Source: an uncultured Bacilli bacterium
GTDB lineage: Bacteria > Bacillota_I > Bacilli_A > RF39 > UBA660
Direction of reading: 5' to 3'
DNA: 47,943 bases
NCBI GenBank assembly: GCA_947630305.1
Contig: CANRHC010000004.1
Span: 1 to 47,943, forward strand
Shown here: positions 43,671 through 47,943 of the stretch, piece by piece
Numbering within the stretch: position 1 is the first letter of the stretch
Layout of the letters: each line of letters starts with the position of its first letter
Notes under the pieces: generated by a model
Databases searched by the model: none
Seen by the model: the letters and a program-made list of their open reading frames with translations, nothing else
Told to the model about the DNA's origin: nothing
Program-made: the position numbers and the translations under genes

Positions 43671-43767
43671 CTACAATCGTTTTAAACCTTAACTTGAATA
43701 AATTCTCGACTTTTGAAAAAAAATCGATTGTAGGCGAAATATGAGCCTTTATTTTTGATTTTAAATC
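43671..43767. promoter_or_regulatory. Inverted CTACAATCG repeat and operator word upstream of the leftward gene
   Basis: CTACAATCG (43671-43679) and its reverse complement CGATTGTAG (43725-43733) form a 9-bp inverted repeat with a 45-base middle. GATTTTAAATC lies at 43757-43767. The same words occur together at 34289-34357. No clear promoter hexamers were found for the leftward gene, so regulation here may be positive. Confidence 0.5.
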
Positions 43768-43834
43768 AGTTTTAATAACTTTTTTTCTCACTTGACCTAT
43801 TTTAGGGCTAAAAATTTGTGCGTGCATGCATTTA

Positions 43835-43893
43835 GGGGGGGTGGGGGTCTCAATTTTAAGGTGTATACCCCTAGTACACCCCCCTTTTTTTAC
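43835..43893. other. G-tract and GC-rich hairpin in an AT-rich context
   Basis: Seven Gs, a T and five Gs (43835-43847) stand out sharply. GGGGGGTG (43836-43843) can pair with CACCCCCC (43877-43884), which is followed by seven Ts, and a smaller stem GGTGTA/TACACC (43860-43865/43875-43880) lies inside. Possible roles are a terminator, a quadruplex-forming site, or a packaging or end site. A minus-strand reading frame through it was judged spurious. Confidence 0.45.
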
Positions 43894-43993
43894 AAATAGT
43901 ATACCAAAAAAACCCAAAAAAGACAAGAAGTATTTTCATTTTAAGGCTTTAAAAAACTAGCTATAATATCATAGAATTAAAAACTTTGCTACG

Positions 43994-44018
43994 GATTCAT
44001 AGGTAAAATGGGAAGATT
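43994..44018. repeat. 25-bp direct repeat, copy A (putative attachment core)
   Basis: GATTCATAGGTAAAATGGGA plus AGATT is identical to 47895-47919. It marks the border between phage-like genes and the ArdC segment. To its right lies ACATGT...TGTCAACCAAT (44041-44066), similar to the arm-like repeats near the other copy. Likely the overlap core of site-specific recombination. Confidence 0.7.
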
Positions 44019-44602
44019 CGCAAATTCACTATTTTAAAATACATGTAATTTTAAATTGTCAACCAATTAAAAACAATGATATTTAACCACTTTAACATCT
44101 AACATTTTTGGAAACACCCGACAAAGTGTAATAATTTTATTTCTTTTTTTTCGTGGCTGTTGAATAATAATTCTACAAACTCTATGACCTAGTCTTTAAA
44201 ACTAGATGATATCATCAACCAAACCACAAGAAAGAAAGTTGATAAAAGAAAAGAAGCAAAAGAAAATTAATCAAATAAAGAACTATTATATAATCTTGTA
44301 ATATAATCTAATTGTAATATATAGTTAACTACTTCATATATATATATTCTTCTTCTTCTCTTAATATGTAGTTATATAGTATATTATATATATATTATTT
44401 CATATATAGCAAATTTTAGAAGAAGAAGAAAAGAAAGATTTAATATATAGATATAGATATTATAATATTATATATAAAGATATATATATATAAATATATA
44501 TATCATATATAATATTAAATAATATCAATATATAATATTAATTAAAAATACAAGAAATCAAGATATGAAAACGTATTCAAATAAAAATATTAATAAAAAC
44601 TC
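44019..44602. other. Non-coding, extreme AT region with inverted repeats
   Basis: No gene is supported here. The stretch holds a small hairpin CTAGT/ACTAG (near 44191-44206), an inverted repeat TTCTTCTTCTTCT (44347-44359) / AGAAGAAGAAGAA (44418-44430), and long TATATA runs from 44330 to 44545. This looks like a DNA-unwinding or regulatory region, possibly a replication origin of the segment, but no iteron family or initiator protein was found. Confidence 0.5.
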
Positions 44603-44632
44603 TTGACATATGATATATATATATGATATAAT
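44603..44632 (+). promoter_or_regulatory. Promoter of the ArdC module
   Basis: TTGACA (44603-44608) and TATAAT (44627-44632) with an 18-base spacer. It drives a long structured leader and then the ArdC-like gene and probably the small genes after it. Confidence 0.82.
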
Positions 44633-44654
44633 GTTGTTGTAAAAAAATAAAGGG

Positions 44655-44670
44655 TAGCGACCGATCGCTA
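44655..44670 (+). promoter_or_regulatory. Hairpin abutting a ribosome site
   Basis: TAGCGA (44655-44660), loop CCGA, TCGCTA (44665-44670): a perfect stem near the mRNA start that ends exactly where AGGAG (44671-44675) begins. It could control access to the leader-peptide ribosome site, stabilise the 5' end, or be an operator palindrome. Confidence 0.5.
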
Positions 44671-44690
44671 AGGAGAAGAAATTTGAGGAT

Positions 44691-44753
44691 ATGACATTTG
44701 AAGATGTTAATGATGGAACTATTAACTACGTTAAGATTTACAGGAAAAAATAA
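44691..44753 (+). CDS. Putative 20-aa leader peptide
   Basis: ATG 44691 to TAA 44753 encodes MTFEDVNDGTINYVKIYRKK. It has AGGAG about 15 bases upstream, slightly far. It is followed by two large stem-loops before the ArdC gene, so it may work as a regulatory leader peptide. It may equally be the remains of a larger gene. Confidence 0.4.
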   Translation: MTFEDVNDGTINYVKIYRKK

Positions 44754-44777
44754 AAAATTAAAGAAAAAGAAAAAAGA

Positions 44778-44906
44778 CTATAGCTCACCAAGTCGCCAAA
44801 CTTTGAGCTATAGCCAGCACTCCAAACAATCACATATTTTTAATGTCTTTTAAGCCGACAAAGAAAGCAAAAAGAAATTTAATGCCTTTTTTAATTGTGA
44901 TTGTTT
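44778..44906 (+). ncRNA. Structured leader RNA upstream of the ArdC gene
   Basis: Two stem-loops follow each other. The first is CTATAGCTCA (44778-44787) / TGAGCTATAG (44804-44813), extended by AAGT/ACTT with a CC bulge. The second is AAACAATCACA (44824-44834) / TGTGATTGTTT (44896-44906) closing a 61-base loop. No riboswitch class is recognised. It could be a cis-acting leader, a small RNA or a transcription attenuator. Confidence 0.45.
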
Positions 44907-44972
44907 ACTTTATTTTATCATGAAATTTAAAAAAAGGCAAGAAAAATTTTAAAAAAAAAGAGGTAAAAGAAA

Positions 44973-45863
44973 ATGAAAGCAATTGAAATTTTGAATAGTA
45001 AATTAATTGAAATGATGGAACAGGGCATCAATCCTTGGAAAAGGCCATGGATGTTTCCGCAATCTATGAAAGGGCTATGCGACCCAGAGCATCAGCCAGT
45101 AAACTATAAAACTATGACAGGATATTCAATTTTGAATTCTCTCTTCTTGGAACCTGGCTACTATCTAACTTTTAACCAGTGTAAAGAGTTAGGCGGTCAC
45201 ATTCGAAAAGGTGCGGAGGGTTCGCCTGTATTTTTCTTCACATGGAACACTTACCAAAAGCCAACAGCTGAGGGAGAAGAACCCGAAGAAGTGGATATCC
45301 CTACACTTAAGTATTACACAGTGTTCAAACTTGAGGACTGTAAAAACATAAGAGAAATCAAGTACAGAGAACCAAAGTTCAAAGAAAACCCAGCCAAGCC
45401 ATCAGCTGAGGAAATCATAGCTGACTACCAAAACAGAGAAAAAGTAAAAATCATCAATGAACCATCTGCAGAAGCATATTACACTGGGACATTTGATGAA
45501 GTTCATATGCCATTATTAAAACAATTTGTTTCAAGTGAGACATACTATAGCACTATGTTTCACGAACTTACACACTCAACAGGTTATCGAACAAGATTAA
45601 ACCGCGAGGGCATAACCGATTATAACCGATTTGGCGATGAAAATTACAGCAAAGAGGAATTGGTCGCCGAAATTGGAGCAGCTTATGCCTGTAATTATTT
45701 AGGAATTGAAAACGACCAAACTTTAGAGAATTCAGCCGCATATTTAAAGAGCTGGGCAAAACATCTAAAGGGGAACAGCTCAAACAATTTCATTATATCG
45801 GCTATGGCTAAAGCCAAAAAAGCATTTGAATTAATTTTCAATTGCCAAGAAGAAGAAAAATAA
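44973..45863 (+). CDS. ArdC-like antirestriction protein (ssDNA-binding N-domain plus metallopeptidase)
   Basis: A 296-residue protein with both ArdC parts. The N-terminal domain (1-130) has the family phrases GINPWKRPW, NYKTMTGYSILNSL, LTFNQCKELGGHIRKGAEGS and VFFFTW. The C-terminal zincin-like domain has HELTHSTG (HExxH at 197-201) and EELVAEIGAAYAC, supplying the third ligand (Glu233). Known role: ArdC-type proteins of plasmids and phages bind single-stranded DNA and protect incoming DNA from restriction. It is the main gene of the 3.9-kb segment. Codon usage is visibly richer in G and C than that of the phage body, suggesting another origin. Confidence 0.93.
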   Translation: MKAIEILNSKLIEMMEQGINPWKRPWMFPQSMKGLCDPEHQPVNYKTMTGYSILNSLFLEPGYYLTFNQCKELGGHIRKGAEGSPVFFFTWNTYQKPTAEGEEPEEVDIPTLKYYTVFKLEDCKNIREIKYREPKFKENPAKPSAEEIIADYQNREKVKIINEPSAEAYYTGTFDEVHMPLLKQFVSSETYYSTMFHELTHSTGYRTRLNREGITDYNRFGDENYSKEELVAEIGAAYACNYLGIENDQTLENSAAYLKSWAKHLKGNSSNNFIISAMAKAKKAFELIFNCQEEEK

Positions 45864-45874
45864 TCAAGCGTAAC

Positions 45875-45901
45875 GGGTTAGGGGCTACCCAAAAAAGCCC
45901 C
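45875..45901 (+). promoter_or_regulatory. Competing hairpins between ArdC and the next gene
   Basis: GGGGCT (45881-45886) can pair with AGCCCC (45896-45901), or GGGT (45875-45878) with ACCC (45887-45890); both cannot form together. There is no T-run, so this is not a simple terminator. The ribosome site GAAAGGAAAA follows directly. A translational switch or mRNA processing site is possible. Confidence 0.4.
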
Positions 45902-45924
45902 AAAAATTGAAAGGAAAATAAACT

Positions 45925-46242
45925 ATGAAAACCTTAAAAATTGGTGTATGCAAGGGCCGCCATGAAATGCCTTGCGATTATTATATTTTTAATGAGGAAA
46001 TCAAATTCCCATTAGATTTTGAAATGTTGGAGATTGATGCATACAATGGGCTTATGGATGCATTAAGAGAATTTGAAAAAGAAACCAGCGAAGAATACAA
46101 TGTTCAATTGTATATAACAGGCTTGACCGCTGCAGTTATTAGTTGTTTAAAGGCTTTTAAAAAATGCCATATATACACCCTTGAATTGATGCATTATGAC
46201 ATTTCAAGCGGCGAATATATCGCCCAAAGTTGGGGATTTTAG
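45925..46242 (+). CDS. Small protein with Rossmann-like pattern
   Basis: A 105-residue protein of unknown family. It opens with a strand and a Cys/basic loop (TLKIGVCKGRHEMPCDYYIF) and later shows a strand-loop-helix-strand unit, VQLYITGLTAAVISCLKAF and IYTLELMHYDISSGEYIAQ. The 'YITGLT-A' turn between strand and helix and the strand ending HYD resemble small Rossmann-like nucleotide-binding proteins. That resemblance and the ArdC neighbour raise a possible defence or counter-defence role; this is inference only. Confidence 0.68.
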   Translation: MKTLKIGVCKGRHEMPCDYYIFNEEIKFPLDFEMLEIDAYNGLMDALREFEKETSEEYNVQLYITGLTAAVISCLKAFKKCHIYTLELMHYDISSGEYIAQSWGF

Positions 46243-46255
46243 GAGGTAAAAAGAA

Positions 46256-46501
46256 ATGATTATTTCAGACAAACCAATAATAATTGAAAAAGTTATTGAA
46301 AAATATAAAACTCGTTTTAATGAGTTTTATACGGTCGATAAGTTTATTCGTTTGGCTCACGGCGAAGATGATATCAAATGGGAAATATCAAAAGTTATTT
46401 ATGAACTTTATTATCATGACCCTGATTGGGGTTTTGTGACAAAGCAAGATGAAGATGAAATGTTAAAGAAAATTATAGAAAGTTTAAAAAAAGGAGAATA
46501 A
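46256..46501 (+). CDS. Hypothetical protein, 81 aa
   Basis: An acidic, helical protein (IIIEKVIEKYKTRFNEFYTVDKFI, IKWEISKVIYELYYHDPDWGF). AGGAGG lies eight bases before the ATG. It sits 13 bases after the preceding gene. No family is recognised. Confidence 0.66.
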   Translation: MIISDKPIIIEKVIEKYKTRFNEFYTVDKFIRLAHGEDDIKWEISKVIYELYYHDPDWGFVTKQDEDEMLKKIIESLKKGE

Positions 46502-46506
46502 CAAAA

Positions 46507-46953
46507 ATGACTAAACAACAACAACAAAGACAAAGACAAAAAGAAGAAGCTTTAAAACGCTTGGAACTTCTAGGCGTTATGAATGAAGTGGTGGAAGCAT
46601 TCGGTAAAGGTAGAATATACCTTTCCGAATACCAAAACAAGCAATGGAACGCTGTCCTTTATAGCCTCGATGCTTTAGGCTATGAGGGCTACAAAGATAT
46701 TTTAAAAACTATTCAGGAACTAGAAACTAGATACAATGTTCTAGTGTATCATATGCAATTAATGCACACGACCGATTTTGGCGACATGTACAGCTTCCTG
46801 TATGTATCGGATGAAGAAGAATATTGGTGTGAAGAAAAAAATGATATTATCAAAAATGGGCAAACTTTCGCCTGGGTGATAAATGATAATTTCACTGACT
46901 GCGGTATGATTGGCGTAAGAGCTGCAATGGGTGGAGTTTTGAGAGTATGGTAA
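46507..46953 (+). CDS. Hypothetical protein, 148 aa
   Basis: A Gln/Arg-rich start (TKQQQQRQRQKEEALKRLELLG) leads to a mixed domain with a helix NKQWNAVLYSLDALGYEGYK and a C-terminal beta part (MYSFLYVSDEEEYWCEEK; TFAWVINDNFTDCGMIGVRAAMGG). The second half, with Glu/Trp strands followed by ND-DC-GMI, looks like an unnamed family from plasmids or conjugative elements of gut bacteria. It overlaps the next small gene by seven bases. Confidence 0.66.
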   Translation: MTKQQQQRQRQKEEALKRLELLGVMNEVVEAFGKGRIYLSEYQNKQWNAVLYSLDALGYEGYKDILKTIQELETRYNVLVYHMQLMHTTDFGDMYSFLYVSDEEEYWCEEKNDIIKNGQTFAWVINDNFTDCGMIGVRAAMGGVLRVW

Positions 46954-47123
46954 AACATTACAGGATTTCATTTAAATTGAATGAAAAAATCTTGAAATCT
47001 TGGATTGTGGAGGCTTCCGACAAGATGGAAGCTTTCCACCTTTGGAAAAGAGATCACTATTATGATATAAATTTTAAGCCAGCATATATTGCTGTTGAGG
47101 TTGAAAAAGGTCAAGAAATATGA
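46947..47123 (+). CDS. Small hypothetical protein, 58 aa
   Basis: The ATG at 46947 overlaps the last codons of the previous gene and the TGA ends at 47123. The peptide (MVKHYRISFKLNEKILKSWI, then EASDKMEAFHLWKRDHYYDI) has a strand-strand-helix-strand pattern like small modifier proteins of mobile elements. GTGGAG lies about 12 bases upstream. Its end overlaps the spacer of the next promoter. Confidence 0.58.
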   Translation: MVKHYRISFKLNEKILKSWIVEASDKMEAFHLWKRDHYYDINFKPAYIAVEVEKGQEI

Positions 47124-47129
47124 TATAAT
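47101..47129 (+). promoter_or_regulatory. Promoter of the last rightward gene
   Basis: TTGAAA (47101-47106) and TATAAT (47124-47129) with a 17-base spacer, with TGA directly before the -10 box. It lies within the end of the preceding small gene and 24 bases before the next ATG. Confidence 0.72.
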
Positions 47130-47152
47130 TTAAAGAAGAGGAGATAAAAAAA

Positions 47153-47629
47153 ATGAATAATAAAGAACCAGATGCACAAAAAAAGGCCATGAAAGCCTAC
47201 AGAAAAAAGCTGAAGTGTTATAATGTTCAGCTTAATCCAGGTGTTCCGACAGAAAAAATAATAATAGAACACTTGGCTAAATTGCCTAATGGCGAAAAGA
47301 TGCATTTTGTTAAAAGTGCGTTATTAGAAAAAATTGAAAGGAGTAAAAAAATGAGAAAATTTGAATTAGTAGGGTACAAAGGAGCCTACTATAACTACCC
47401 ACATTGGGTAGCATGCGTTGCCATTGATGGCTTTGATGAACTAGCTGAATTTGCTGTAGTTTATCAAGAAACACATGTCGATGGAATCCAATGGGCGTAC
47501 TTCCCACAAAGTGAGAAATTCAACCTTACAAAAGGAGAATTTCAAGCTATTGAAGACTATTTGACAAAATGGTCGGAACATAACGATCCAAAGGATTTAC
47601 CTTGGATAGATGAGGCTGAAGATGAATAA
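47153..47629 (+). CDS. Ribbon-helix-helix-like protein with C-terminal domain
   Basis: A 158-residue protein. Residues 20-60 (CYNVQLNPGVPTEKIIIEHLAKLPNGEKMHFVKSALLEKI) fit an Arc/MetJ-type unit: a strand, a helix and a second helix, as in plasmid copy or partition regulators. A C-terminal domain of about 90 residues begins MRKFELVGYKGAYYNYPHWV and ends in an acidic tail; an internal ATG at 47351 with AAAGGAG upstream could give this domain alone. It has its own promoter. The DNA target is unknown; the large repeat at 47692-47813 downstream is a candidate. Confidence 0.68.
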   Translation: MNNKEPDAQKKAMKAYRKKLKCYNVQLNPGVPTEKIIIEHLAKLPNGEKMHFVKSALLEKIERSKKMRKFELVGYKGAYYNYPHWVACVAIDGFDELAEFAVVYQETHVDGIQWAYFPQSEKFNLTKGEFQAIEDYLTKWSEHNDPKDLPWIDEAEDE

Positions 47630-47691
47630 TATATTTAGCCTATACGATGAAGAATAGATAGATTGAAACGCTCGAACGTGTGTAAAATCTT

Positions 47692-47813
47692 AACTACAAC
47701 TTCCCACTACAACTACAACTTTTATATATATATTTGTTTGAAAAAGGGCAAAACATAATAGTATATATAAATAAATATATAGGAGAAGTTGTAGAAGTTG
47801 TAGAGTTGTAGTT
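47692..47813. repeat. Large inverted repeat with GTTGTAG iteron-like units
   Basis: AACTACAACT (47692-47701) is matched by AGTTGTAGTT (47804-47813). The right arm holds three GTTGTAG units 8-9 bases apart (47788-47812) and the left arm several ACTACAACT words, around a TATATA-rich middle. The layout resembles 30777-30872. It could be a replication origin, a regulator site or a structured RNA. Confidence 0.6.
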
Positions 47814-47827
47814 CAAAAATGAAAAAG

Positions 47828-47852
47828 GTCTCTAGTAATTAGAGACTTTTTT
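47828..47852 (+). terminator. Rho-independent terminator
   Basis: GTCTCTA (47828-47834), loop GTAAT, TAGAGAC (47840-47846), then six Ts (47847-47852). It ends rightward transcription before the second 25-bp repeat. Confidence 0.88.
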
Positions 47853-47854
47853 CC

Positions 47855-47880
47855 ACATGTCAACAATCAATGTCAAAATG
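47855..47880. repeat. Putative integrase arm-type site, copy 3
   Basis: ACATGTCAACAATCAATGTC plus AAAATG resembles 120-155 (ACATGTCATAATCAATT, then ATGTCAAAATTG) beside the integrase gene. Together with copies 1 and 2 it would flank the core at 47895-47919 on both sides in a circular molecule. Function inferred. Confidence 0.35.
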
Positions 47881-47894
47881 TTGTCTATTCGTTA

Positions 47895-47919
47895 GATTCA
47901 TAGGTAAAATGGGAAGATT
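47895..47919. repeat. 25-bp direct repeat, copy B (putative attachment core)
   Basis: This is an exact match to 43994-44018. In a circular molecule it lies about 180 bases from the integrase stop, the usual place for attP. The bases that follow (to 47943) are AT-rich with no gene. Confidence 0.7.
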
Positions 47920-47943
47920 TGAAATGATTAATTAATAATCAAC

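Noticed and set aside
43666-43926. Minus-strand open frame of 86 codons across the G-tract
   Set aside because: It covers the operator words and the GC hairpin, has no ribosome site and an unlikely composition (poly-Pro and poly-Lys from runs); judged non-coding.
43994-44018. The 25-bp repeat as the 3' end of a host protein gene
   Set aside because: Reading it in all frames with both flanks gave short conflicting endings that I could not match to a known protein, so the chromosomal target is left open.
44330-44560. Protein-coding potential in the TATATA-rich stretch
   Set aside because: Frequent stops in all frames and no ribosome site; treated as a non-coding regulatory or origin-like region.
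1-47943. UGA recoded as Trp (Mycoplasma-type code)
   Set aside because: Trp is coded by TGG in terL, capsid and methyltransferases, and many genes end at TGA followed by properly spaced starts.
1-47943. tRNA or rRNA genes
   Set aside because: No cloverleaf with a conserved T-arm was seen on reading either strand; the 25-bp core does not look like a tRNA 3' end. A dedicated search was not possible.

Overview
The window reads as one AT-rich, double-stranded DNA temperate phage of a low-GC Gram-positive (Bacillota or Bacilli-like, probably gut) bacterium. Shine-Dalgarno sites are strong (AGGAGG), promoters are sigma-A-like (TTGACA/TATAAT), TGA is used as a stop and TGG codes Trp, so Mycoplasma-type recoding is excluded. 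The virion genes (portal, scaffold, an N4-gp56-type capsid protein, a large ring/nozzle-like protein, collagen-like fibres, a 1911-aa internal protein, no tape measure or sheath) suggest a short-tailed, podovirus-like particle.

Layout. 1-2.7 kb: lysogeny module, with a leftward tyrosine integrase, two leftward HTH regulators, divergent promoters with palindromic operators, and a rightward Cro-like gene. 2.7-15.8 kb: rightward early operon, with a YqaJ-type exonuclease, an N4/N6 DNA methyltransferase interrupted by a 324-aa intein, a C5 cytosine methyltransferase, many small unknown genes in 4-nt overlaps, a DUF1351-like protein, RecT, three OB-fold SSB-like proteins, a DnaD-like replisome organiser and a DUF1064 nuclease-like protein. 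At 15.80-15.94 kb a consensus promoter is interlocked with a terminator hairpin and GATTTTAAATC-type operators. 15.9-30.8 kb: packaging and virion genes. 30.8-34.2 kb: a sigma-region-4-like regulator and small late genes. 34.25-43.1 kb: a second operator-bearing promoter, three membrane proteins, a Gln-rich protein and the giant internal protein. 43.2-43.6 kb: a leftward membrane protein.

From 44.0 to 47.9 kb the content changes. An exact 25-bp direct repeat (43994-44018 and 47895-47919) brackets a 3.88-kb segment carrying an extreme-AT region, a strong promoter with a structured leader, an ArdC-like antirestriction protein, four small unknown genes and a ribbon-helix-helix-like protein. The segment has no integrase or replication protein of its own. 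If the molecule is circular, the second repeat lies beside the integrase and the layout is that of a 44-kb phage joined to a 3.9-kb element by recombination at a shared attachment core: a phage-plasmid, or a small satellite using the phage integrase. Circularity cannot be proved here; only a 7-base match (AATCAAC) links the two ends.

How the genes would work together: the repressor pair and the Cro-like protein set lysis or lysogeny; exonuclease, RecT and SSBs recombine and replicate DNA with the DnaD-like organiser recruiting host helicase; two orphan methyltransferases mask the genome from restriction; late transcription starts at 15.8, about 31.2 and 34.25 kb. No recognisable endolysin was found.
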